Below, piece by piece: positions 35,412 to 42,923 of a stretch of 64,000 nucleotides of DNA. The translations under genes and the position numbers were made by a program. The notes under the pieces are model-generated. The model was not told the DNA's origin. It searched no databases and saw nothing but the letters and a program-made list of their open reading frames with translations. Origin of the DNA: Pyrinomonas methylaliphatogenes (GTDB lineage Bacteria; Acidobacteriota; Blastocatellia; Pyrinomonadales; Pyrinomonadaceae); NCBI RefSeq assembly GCF_000820845.2, contig NZ_CBXV010000006.1, positions 1-64,000 on the forward strand, written 5' to 3'. The first letter of the stretch is position 1, and each line of letters begins with the position of its first letter.

Positions 35412-35726
35412 ATGGAAGAGATGCGAGCGAACGTCGAATACGGGTCAACTGGCAGCGAGGAGCCGCAGGCGCAAGACCTAGCGAGACAAGCGCGCGAACA
35501 GGTGCAGCAGATCGGACAAAAGGTGGCGACAGCGGCCACGCAAGCCAAAGATTATGTCTCCGAGAAGGCCGCGGTCGTCGGCAGCAAGATCAAGGATCTT
35601 CAAAGCAAGGATATACGCGAAGTCGCCGACGAGGCGAAATCCTACGCGCGACAGAATCCCGGGCAAGCTCTTCTGATCTCGGCAGCGGCAGGTTTTCTTC
35701 TCGGTTTGCTGTTCCGCCGACGATAA
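35412..35726 (+). CDS. DUF883/ElaB-YqjD-like tail-anchored membrane protein
   Basis: A 104-residue protein. An amphipathic helical part of about 75 residues (AREQVQQIGQKVATAATQAK) is followed by a C-terminal membrane segment LLISAAAGFLLGLLF and a short basic end. E. coli YqjD, ElaB and YgaM have this form and bind stationary-phase ribosomes at the inner membrane. AAGGAGATG precedes the start. It is first of three genes (DUF883, holin-like, DUF3618-like), an order like yqjDE plus partner. Confidence 0.8.
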   Translation: MEEMRANVEYGSTGSEEPQAQDLARQAREQVQQIGQKVATAATQAKDYVSEKAAVVGSKIKDLQSKDIREVADEAKSYARQNPGQALLISAAAGFLLGLLFRRR

Positions 35727-35737
35727 AGGAGGGGGAG

Positions 35738-36178
35738 ATGGCCGAAACCGAAAGGAGCGTGACGACCAAATCGCCGACGGAGCTGGAGAGTCTTCCGGCG
35801 CTGTTTGGACGTTTGGGCGATGACGTGCTTAAATTGATGGACACGAAGATAAGCTTGCTCCGTATAGAGCTGCGCGAGGAGATCACGAACTACGTTCGGG
35901 GTCTCATCCTTACCATCTTCGGGGCAAGCTTAGCGCTGATCGGCCTTGCGCTCCTTGGCGTGGCGGCTGCTCTTTACATCTCCGGTTTTATGAGCGCGCC
36001 GCCGCCGAACCACTATGCACTGGGTTTTCTGGCCATCGGCCTCTTCTTCGGTCTGGCTGGCGCGTTGCTCTCTTTGATGATGAAAGGTCGTCTGGCGGTG
36101 CGCGAACTGATGCCCGATAGAAGCCTCGAAGAGTTGAGGAAAGATAAGCGATGGTTGAAGCACGAGATCAATCGTTGA
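35738..36178 (+). CDS. YqjE/phage-holin-superfamily-III-like membrane protein
   Basis: A 146-residue protein with a soluble N-terminal helix region, two membrane segments (LILTIFGASLALIGLALLGV and ALGFLAIGLFFGLAGALLSL) and a charged C-terminal tail. It resembles the Actinobacterial Holin-X/YqjE family, which despite the name is not phage-derived. It starts 12 bases after the DUF883 gene and overlaps the next gene by 28 bases. It is probably co-translated with it. Confidence 0.78.
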   Translation: MAETERSVTTKSPTELESLPALFGRLGDDVLKLMDTKISLLRIELREEITNYVRGLILTIFGASLALIGLALLGVAAALYISGFMSAPPPNHYALGFLAIGLFFGLAGALLSLMMKGRLAVRELMPDRSLEELRKDKRWLKHEINR

Positions 36179-36750
36179 CCGAGCAGGAAGCGACCAAAGA
36201 GGAGCTACAGCGGCGCATGGAGGAGGCGCGCGAATCGATCGCCCAAACCGTCGAGGAGATCAGGGATACCGTGAGCACTCAATACCAGCAGGTGAAGGAG
36301 GCTCTCGATTGGCGAGAGCAATACCGGCGCCATCCGCTCGTCTTCACAGCGGGAGCCTTCAGCGCTGGTTTCCTTCTGGGTTACGGCATCGCTGGAACGC
36401 TCAAGGGCGAAGGCGAAAGATGGGATACGGAAGGCATCTATCCAACCGCTTCGCACTACGACCGAGCGGCGCCGGAGCAGATGCACGCCGCTCGTCCGGG
36501 CCTCTTCGAACGTTTTCAGCAAACGCGCGCTTATGAGCGCTTGCAAGAGGAGCTATCGAACATCGGCGATCGCCTCATCGAACAGCTTTCGACGACGGCG
36601 CAAACCGTCGTCCTGCCGCTCCTGCTGGCGAAACTGAAGGAGGCGATCGGGCTGGAGACCGGCAAGCGCGCTGAAGCTGAGCCTGAGGCTCGCCCTCAGG
36701 CTCAGAAAGCCGCCGCTTCGACCGGCGAGGCAACGAGGGGCGTCGGCTGA
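36151..36750 (+). CDS. DUF3618-like membrane protein, third gene of the stress operon
   Basis: A 199-residue protein. A charged coiled-coil-like start (RRMEEARESIAQTVEEIRD) resembles DUF3618. It is followed by a single membrane helix (VFTAGAFSAGFLLGYGIA) at about 63-82, a middle domain with aromatic residues, and a hydrophobic helix near 142-165. The C-terminal tail is Ala/Glu/Gln-rich. The start at 36151 overlaps the previous gene. GAAG precedes it. The function is unknown; operon context suggests envelope stress. Confidence 0.7.
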   Translation: MVEARDQSLTEQEATKEELQRRMEEARESIAQTVEEIRDTVSTQYQQVKEALDWREQYRRHPLVFTAGAFSAGFLLGYGIAGTLKGEGERWDTEGIYPTASHYDRAAPEQMHAARPGLFERFQQTRAYERLQEELSNIGDRLIEQLSTTAQTVVLPLLLAKLKEAIGLETGKRAEAEPEARPQAQKAAASTGEATRGVG

Positions 36751-36830
36751 TCGGGATGGCACACTCACCTTTTAATCAGATGAACGGGTTTGGCAGTCAT
36801 CCGACTGCGAACGAGCCAGGGTAAGGGGTC

Positions 36831-36868
36831 GCACGATGGCGGGCGCTGGTGCCCGCCATCGTGCTTTC
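36831..36868 (+). terminator. Intrinsic terminator after the stress operon
   Basis: A perfect 14-bp stem (36831-36844 with 36851-36864), loop GCTGGT, followed by TTTC. The T tract is short. Confidence 0.75.
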
Positions 36869-36960
36869 GAGTTGAATCCAGCGAAGCGGTGCCCGACGTC
36901 GCTCAAAGATCCCCGCCTGTGTTATCCTCACTCGGCGAGCTCCCTTCAAAAGAGGTCTAT

Positions 36961-37515
36961 ATGAGGCACGAGAAGCTTCTCGACCAGAAGCAAACGGCGC
37001 TGCTCATCATCGACATGCAGGAAGCTTTCCGCCAAGCGATCTCGGATTTTACGGAGACCGCCGCTCGCATCGCACTCGTCGCGCACGCTGCGCATCTTTT
37101 GCGCCTACCGCTCATCATTACGGAACAATATCCACAGGGATTGGGACGGACGGTGAACGAGATTCGCGCCGTGCTTCCCGATCTCGCGCCGATCGAGAAG
37201 ACCTGTTTCAGCGCCTGTGACGCGCCCCTTTTTCGCGCTCGACTGGAAGAGACGGGCGCGCGCCAAGTGGTCGTTTGCGGGATCGAGGCGCACATCTGCA
37301 TCAATCAAACCGTTCACGATCTGTTGGCGCGCGGCTATCAGGTTCATATCCTGACCGATTGCATAACATCGCGTGCGGCGCACAACAAACACGCTGCCGT
37401 GGCGAAGATGCAGATGAACGGCGCTATGCCGTCGACGACTGAGATGATGCTTTTCGAGCTTCTGCGCGATTCGCGCCACGAGCAGTTCAAAGCGATCCAG
37501 AGATTGATCAAATGA
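36961..37515 (+). CDS. Isochorismatase-family cysteine hydrolase
   Basis: A 184-residue protein of the isochorismatase/nicotinamidase superfamily. The triad is visible: Asp18 in LLIIDMQEAF, Lys77 in IEKTCFSA and Cys in CGIEAHICINQT. The length and cis-peptide region (CGIEAHIC) resemble the YcaC/ISOC2 group, whose substrates are mostly unknown. It is the first gene of an apparent unit with pcrA, but pcrA has its own promoter in this gene's 3' end. The ATG at 36961 is at the start of homology. Confidence 0.84.
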   Translation: MRHEKLLDQKQTALLIIDMQEAFRQAISDFTETAARIALVAHAAHLLRLPLIITEQYPQGLGRTVNEIRAVLPDLAPIEKTCFSACDAPLFRARLEETGARQVVVCGIEAHICINQTVHDLLARGYQVHILTDCITSRAAHNKHAAVAKMQMNGAMPSTTEMMLFELLRDSRHEQFKAIQRLIK

Positions 37516-37531
37516 TCGATTCTTCTACAAT
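37504..37531 (+). promoter_or_regulatory. Promoter of the pcrA gene
   Basis: TTGATC (37504-37509), a 16-bp spacer and TACAAT (37526-37531), 17 bases before the ATG at 37548 and overlapping the stop of the isochorismatase gene. Confidence 0.6.
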
Positions 37532-37547
37532 CATCTCCCATTGAACG

Positions 37548-39830
37548 ATGATGGTTGATTCGATGGACCTACTCGCATCATTGAACGAGCAACAGCGTGA
37601 AGCGGTGACGACGACGGAAGGCCCGGTCCTCGTCCTCGCCGGAGCCGGATCGGGCAAAACGCGCGTCATCGCGCATCGGATCGCCTATCTGATCGCCGAG
37701 CGCGGCATCCCGCCGGCGAACATATTAGCCGTCACCTTCACCAACAAGGCGGCGGAAGAGATGCGCGAGCGCGTCGAAAGCCTTCTGCGCGGCTCGAAGC
37801 TGGCGAGCGCGCCGCTCATTTCGACTTTTCACAGTCTATGCGTGCGCATCTTGCGTCGTGACATCGAAGCGCTCGGCGAAGGCTATACGCGGGATTTTAC
37901 GATCTACGATCAGGACGATTCCATCCGGCTGGTGAAGAACTGTTTGAAGGAACTCGGGTATGATGAACAGCGCCTGAGCGCGCGTTCCATTCAATCGGCC
38001 ATCAGTCATGCCAAGAACAGCGGGCTCGATGCCGAGATGTTCGCCGCGCGCGTCGAATACAATGACGAACGGCGCGCCGCCATCGCGCGCGTTTTCCGCC
38101 TCTACGACGAACGGCTGCGCGCCAACAACGCGCTCGATTTCGATGATCTGCTGATCAAGACGGTCCAACTCCTGCGCCGATGCGCTGATATCCGCCAACA
38201 CTACAACGCCAAGTTCCGCTACATCCTCGTCGATGAATACCAGGACACCAATGCGCTTCAATTCGCGCTGGTCCAACTTCTTACCGAACAGCAGCAGAAC
38301 CTATGCGTCGTCGGCGATGAGGACCAGTCGATTTACAAATGGCGGGGCGCGGATATCACGAACATCTTGAACTTCGAGAAGCACTACAAGGATGCGCGCA
38401 TCATTCGCCTCGAGCAGAACTACCGCTCGACGCAGAACATCCTCGACGCGGCCAGCCACGTCGTCAGCCATAACACGGAGCGAAAGGGGAAGCGGCTGTG
38501 GACCGCCAATCCGACGGGCGAGAAGATCCGCTACTATCAAGCGCCCGATGCGGAGATGGAAGCGCGCTTCGTGGCGGCGACGATTCAGGAGCATCTGGTG
38601 AACGACCCGCGCGCGCGCATCGCGGTGCTTTATCGCACTAACGCGCAATCGCGCCTTTTCGAAGAGGCCCTCAGAAGGCTGGGCATCCCTTATCAGATCG
38701 TCGGCGGGTTCTCCTTCTACGAGCGCGCGGAGGTGCGCGATATCATCGCCTATTTGAAGCTCGCCCTCAATCCACACGACTCGCTCGCCCTGCAGCGGAT
38801 CATCAATACGCCGCCGCGCGGCATCGGTCGTCAAACCGTTGATGAGATCGAACGGCGCGCGCGCGACTGCGGCGGCTCATATTGGGAGGCGATCTCGATC
38901 ATGACGGAGCAGGGAGATGGGCGCGCGCGCGCCATCGCCGCCTTGAAAGGTTTTCAGCAAACTATCACGCGGCTCGTCACGCTGGCCCAGCGCGCGCCCG
39001 CATCCGAGGTCGTCAAAGCGGCGATTATCGATACGGGCTATGAGCTCGCGCTCAAGGCGGAGGGTACCGAAGAGGCGGACGCGCGGCTAGCTAACCTGCA
39101 GGAACTGGTCAACGCCGCCGTCGAATACGACGCGCGCGAGGGTGGCGGATTGCGCGAGTTCCTCGATGCGGCGGCGCTCATCTCCGACGCCGATCAGTAC
39201 CGGCACGACGCGCGCGTCACGCTCATGACCATGCACGCGGCGAAGGGGTTGGAATTTCCCATCGTCTTCATCGTCGGACTCGAAGACGGGATCTTTCCGC
39301 ATGCGCGCGCCGCAGCCGATCGCGCCGAACTCGAAGAGGAGAGGCGATTGTGTTATGTCGCCATCACGCGCGCACAACGCATCCTCTATCTCACACACGC
39401 GATGAAACGGCGTGTCTACGGCGAAGAGCTATCAGCCGAGCCTTCTCAATTCCTGAGCGAACTGCCTCTCGAGTTGATCGAAGACCTCTCGCGCGGTCGC
39501 TCATGGCTCAGCCTCAAACGCGCCTCGATCGCCCTCGAAGATCGTTACGCGCCGCGCCGCTATCAAGGTAAGACTTACGATTCCGTGGATTCGATCGCCG
39601 AGTTCTTTCGCCGCCGCAATGCCCGCACGGACCAGACGGATCGCGCCGCAGCAGTCGCTTCCCAGCCGGGCGAATTCAAGCCGGGCACGCATGTGCGCCA
39701 TCCGAAGTACGGGCGCGGATTGGTCATCAAGCGCGAGGGAACGGGCGATTCGGCCAAAATCATCGTCAACTTTCCCGGCTACGGGCAGAAGAAGCTGATC
39801 GAGAAGTATGCCAATCTGGAACCAGCTTAA
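37548..39830 (+). CDS. pcrA: UvrD/PcrA-type superfamily 1 DNA helicase
   Basis: A 760-residue 3'-5' helicase for replication restart, plasmid replication and repair. Walker A is AGAGSGKT at about 31-38. Motif Ia has FTNKAAEEM, motif II DEYQDTN, motif III GDEDQSIYKWRGAD, motif IV RLEQNYRST, motif VI CYVAITRAQ. The C-terminal HPKYGRGLVIKREGTGD segment is the tudor-like RNA polymerase-binding domain of PcrA. The N-terminus has ATG codons at 37548, 37551 and 37563. Downstream lies a PolX-like fragment, possibly a repair pair. Confidence 0.93.
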   Translation: MMVDSMDLLASLNEQQREAVTTTEGPVLVLAGAGSGKTRVIAHRIAYLIAERGIPPANILAVTFTNKAAEEMRERVESLLRGSKLASAPLISTFHSLCVRILRRDIEALGEGYTRDFTIYDQDDSIRLVKNCLKELGYDEQRLSARSIQSAISHAKNSGLDAEMFAARVEYNDERRAAIARVFRLYDERLRANNALDFDDLLIKTVQLLRRCADIRQHYNAKFRYILVDEYQDTNALQFALVQLLTEQQQNLCVVGDEDQSIYKWRGADITNILNFEKHYKDARIIRLEQNYRSTQNILDAASHVVSHNTERKGKRLWTANPTGEKIRYYQAPDAEMEARFVAATIQEHLVNDPRARIAVLYRTNAQSRLFEEALRRLGIPYQIVGGFSFYERAEVRDIIAYLKLALNPHDSLALQRIINTPPRGIGRQTVDEIERRARDCGGSYWEAISIMTEQGDGRARAIAALKGFQQTITRLVTLAQRAPASEVVKAAIIDTGYELALKAEGTEEADARLANLQELVNAAVEYDAREGGGLREFLDAAALISDADQYRHDARVTLMTMHAAKGLEFPIVFIVGLEDGIFPHARAAADRAELEEERRLCYVAITRAQRILYLTHAMKRRVYGEELSAEPSQFLSELPLELIEDLSRGRSWLSLKRASIALEDRYAPRRYQGKTYDSVDSIAEFFRRRNARTDQTDRAAAVASQPGEFKPGTHVRHPKYGRGLVIKREGTGDSAKIIVNFPGYGQKKLIEKYANLEPA

Positions 39831-39920
39831 GGGCGGAAACGGGTGAAGATCGCAGGCCGGCCCGTGCGATGGACGACATCGAGCCGACACGAGAACGATG
39901 AGCTGGAGCGCGAAACGACC

Positions 39921-40400
39921 ATGACCAATGAAGAGATCGCCGAAAGACTTGCACGTCTCGCCCTGCTCATGGAGATCCGCGGCGATGATCCGTTCCGCAT
40001 CCGCGCCTACAGGGACGCCGCGGAGGTGATACGCCATTGGCCTACGCCGCTCGCCGAGATCGCGCGCGAGAAAGGGGAAGAGGGATTGCGCCAACTCCCC
40101 AAGGTCGGGCGTGCCATCAGCGCCAAGATCATGGAGCTTTTGGAGCGCGGGACCTTCGCCACTTGGGAGAAGTTGACTGAAGAGACCCCGGCCTCGGTGC
40201 TCGATCTCCTTCTCGTAGAGGGCATCGGCCCCAAAACGGCCGCGACGCTCTATCGAAAATTCAAGATCGCCTCGCTCGAAGATCTGGCCAAATTCGTCGA
40301 AGGGGGCGGACTCGAACTCATCGACAGGATCACGCCGCAGAACGCGCGAAAGATCGAAACCAGCCTGCGCGAACTGATGAAGCTCAAAGAAGAACGCTGA
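39921..40400 (+). CDS. Stand-alone PolX N-terminal (8-kDa/HhH) domain protein
   Basis: A 159-residue protein that matches the N-terminal DNA-binding part of family X polymerases: MTNEEIAERLARLA, PFRIRAYRDAAEVI, then two helix-hairpin-helix elements (LRQLPKVGRAISAKI and LLLVEGIGPKTAATLY). It ends at the point where the palm domain would begin. No polymerase or PHP domain follows in any frame. It is the right size for a folded product, so it may bind gaps or recessed 5' ends without a catalytic part. It lies about 90 bases downstream of pcrA on the same strand. A longer frame from 39843 lacks homology. Confidence 0.75.
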   Translation: MTNEEIAERLARLALLMEIRGDDPFRIRAYRDAAEVIRHWPTPLAEIAREKGEEGLRQLPKVGRAISAKIMELLERGTFATWEKLTEETPASVLDLLLVEGIGPKTAATLYRKFKIASLEDLAKFVEGGGLELIDRITPQNARKIETSLRELMKLKEER

Positions 40401-40431
40401 CCACTTCGGCGCGCGATCGCCGTTCGTGCGA

Positions 40432-41526
40432 TCAGTTTCGCGTCGCGAGCTCATCGAGCGCCGCCCCCAAACGCTCCAGTCCAGCGGCGAGCGTCTGCGT
40501 GTCACACCCGATGCCGATGCGGAAACGATCTTCCACGCCGAAGAACTCTCCCGGGACGACAGCGGTCTCATATTTATCGCGCAACAATCGACACAGATCA
40601 TCGACACGCCCGCTCCTCAAACGCGGAAAGATGGTCGTTCCATAAGGGACTCTGAAAGGCTCGAGATCGCCTCTCGAATCGAAGAAGCTTTCAAGCAGGG
40701 CGCGGTTTCTGGCGAGCAGATCTTTCGCTCGGCGGCTGATGCTTTCGATATTCTTCAACGCGACGACGCTCAGGCGCTCCGCTGGATGGGCCATGATGAC
40801 GCCGTACAGATCATGCAACAACCACATCTTCCGCACCAGATCAGCATCGGCTAACGCCCATCCGCAGCGCAATCCACTTAAACCGTAAGTCTTCGTCAGA
40901 CTGTTCGTCGAGATGAATTCTGGCCCGAGATGGAAAGCCGGCTTGGGCGCGTCTTCAAACGCCGTTTCAAGATAGACCTCGTCGATGAGCACGCGGGCTC
41001 CGACACGACGCGCGAGACGACCGATCTCCTTCAGCGTTTGCACATCTGTCAGCGCGCTCGTCGGATTGTGAAGATTGGTCATGACGATGAGGCGCGTTCG
41101 CGCGCTCATCGAACGTTCGATCTCTTCGGGTTCAATGGCGAATCCCTTCTCCGCGCGCCGTTCGAAACGCTTTACCCGAGCGCCTAAATAAAGCGCCGTG
41201 GCGATCAGTGGTTCATAGGTCGGACGCTCGATCAAAACCTCATCGCCGGGCTCTATCGAAACGGCCATCGCCAGATGGTTGGCCATAGAGGCGCCAGCCG
41301 CCGTGATGACGTTCTCCGGCGCCACCTCGTATCTTGCCGCTAGCAGGCGAATGAGCGGTTCGTATCCATAGAAGCTCGGCCCGCTGATCTCCAGATCATC
41401 CAGCTCGATCGGAAGCTCGCGCAAAGAGAGATTGGCGACACCGCTCGTCGCCAGATTGAACCGAGCATGAGTTTCAGTTTTGGCCCAGATCAGGTAACCC
41501 GAATTCATCACGCGGCGCTGATCCAT
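40432..41526 (-). CDS. Class I/II PLP-dependent aminotransferase
   Basis: A 364-residue fold-type I aminotransferase. PLP Lys is in SLTKTYGLSGLRCGW, the phosphate loop near AAGASMANHLAM and the Asp for pyridine N in LIDEVYLE. The C-terminal part is rather short. It resembles aspartate/aromatic aminotransferases; the substrate is undetermined. The ATG at 41526 has AAAGGAG six bases upstream. It overlaps the 3' end of the permease by 19 bases, indicating translational coupling and a link to amino acid uptake. Confidence 0.85.
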   Translation of the reverse strand: MDQRRVMNSGYLIWAKTETHARFNLATSGVANLSLRELPIELDDLEISGPSFYGYEPLIRLLAARYEVAPENVITAAGASMANHLAMAVSIEPGDEVLIERPTYEPLIATALYLGARVKRFERRAEKGFAIEPEEIERSMSARTRLIVMTNLHNPTSALTDVQTLKEIGRLARRVGARVLIDEVYLETAFEDAPKPAFHLGPEFISTNSLTKTYGLSGLRCGWALADADLVRKMWLLHDLYGVIMAHPAERLSVVALKNIESISRRAKDLLARNRALLESFFDSRGDLEPFRVPYGTTIFPRLRSGRVDDLCRLLRDKYETAVVPGEFFGVEDRFRIGIGCDTQTLAAGLERLGAALDELATRN

Positions 41527-42923
41527 GATGGTCTCCTTTGCCAAAGGAAGTAGATCGGAACGCCCGCGAGCAAGATGAAGAATCCGATGAGGCTGTTGTG
41601 CGGATACTTGTAGATCGCGCTGGCGACGACGTAGCAACTTGCGCCGATGAAGAAGAGCGTCGTCAACGGATGGCCAGGAACGGAATAATCGACGCGCTGC
41701 CCGCCCGCGCGGCGGCGGAAGATGAAGAGCGAAGCGGCCGTCAACCCGAACCAGATGAAATCGACCGGGACCACGTAGTTTAAAATCTGCTCATAACGAC
41801 CCGAAATGACGATCACCGTCGCCAACAAGCCTTGCAGCACGATCGCCGTCACGGGCACGCGCGTTTTCGGGTGGACCAGCCCGACGCGACGGAAGAAGAG
41901 ACCGTCTTCAGCCATCGCAAAATAGACGCGCGGCGCAGTCAGCATGCCTTGACTTAAGAAACCGAGCGTCGAGATGGCGATCCCGATGGCGATCAAACGC
42001 GCGCCCGCCGGCCCAAGCGCCGCACGCATCACCTCGGAAGCGGGCGTCTGCGTTTTCGCCAACCCATCCGCCCCGAGAGCGCGCAAGCAGACGAAGTTGA
42101 CTGCGAGATAGAGCAAGATCACGCCGACGACTCCGATGAGCAGGCCTCGTGGGAGATCGCGCCGCGGCTCGCGCAATTCGCCCGCGACGAAACTCGCCGT
42201 CTGCCAACCGCCGTAGGCGAAGAGCACGGGGACGAGCGCCGCGCCGAATGCCGTAACGAGAGCGAAAGGTTTGCGGTCCAGCGTCGCAATGATACCTACC
42301 TTCGAAGGGGACGCAACGAACAACCCGCAACCGACGAGCGCCGCGATAGCCGCGACCTTCAAAACCATGAGGATGCTTTGCGTTGCGCTTCCGGCTCGCA
42401 CCCCGAGGCAATTGATCGCCGTCAAAGCGATGAGCGTCACTGACGCGATGGCCCAGTCGGGAATCGAAAGGTTCGACAACTCGCGTAAATAACGGGCGAA
42501 AGTCGCCGCCACTGCTGCCATGCCGCCCGATTGCGTAACGAGCAGGAGCGTCCACCCGTAAAGGAACGCGACCAGCGGATGAAAAGCCTCGCGCAAGTAG
42601 GCATATTGCCCGCCGACATCGGGACGACGCGCCGCCAACTCCGCGTAGATGAACGCGCCAGCGAGCGCGATCGATCCGCCGACGAGCCAAGCGGCGATGA
42701 TCAACGCGGGCGCTTCGATGACGCGCGCGACGACCGATGGGTTCATGAAGATGCCCGAGCCGATGATGCCGCCCATGACGAGCATGGTGGCATCGAACAA
42801 TCCGAGCCGCCGCGCGAGCGTAACCGGTTGACAGTCGCCTCTCACTGGTCCAGTCCGATGAACTCGTTCGATCGCTTCTATGGCCTTTCGATCCTCGAAA
42901 ACGGCGCCTCCTTTGTCCCCCAT
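41508..42923 (-). CDS. APC-family amino acid permease
   Basis: A 471-residue protein with about twelve membrane segments. The first, LGLFDATMLVMGGIIGSGIF, contains the substrate-binding GSG motif of the APC/LAT-type transporters. A conserved second region is AELAARRPDVGGQYAYLREA. Relatives exchange or import amino acids or polyamines. The start is uncertain: the ATG at 42923 lies 46 bases inside the GH92 gene and has no clear ribosome-binding site, and a GTG near residue 28 is possible. It overlaps both neighbours, so the GH92-permease-aminotransferase run is one operon. Confidence 0.88.
   Translation of the reverse strand: MGDKGGAVFEDRKAIEAIERVHRTGPVRGDCQPVTLARRLGLFDATMLVMGGIIGSGIFMNPSVVARVIEAPALIIAAWLVGGSIALAGAFIYAELAARRPDVGGQYAYLREAFHPLVAFLYGWTLLLVTQSGGMAAVAATFARYLRELSNLSIPDWAIASVTLIALTAINCLGVRAGSATQSILMVLKVAAIAALVGCGLFVASPSKVGIIATLDRKPFALVTAFGAALVPVLFAYGGWQTASFVAGELREPRRDLPRGLLIGVVGVILLYLAVNFVCLRALGADGLAKTQTPASEVMRAALGPAGARLIAIGIAISTLGFLSQGMLTAPRVYFAMAEDGLFFRRVGLVHPKTRVPVTAIVLQGLLATVIVISGRYEQILNYVVPVDFIWFGLTAASLFIFRRRAGGQRVDYSVPGHPLTTLFFIGASCYVVASAIYKYPHNSLIGFFILLAGVPIYFLWQRRPSWISAA

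Noticed and set aside
35738-36178. Prophage holin
   Set aside because: The holin-superfamily-III family member lies in a YqjD/YqjE-like operon with no phage genes near it.
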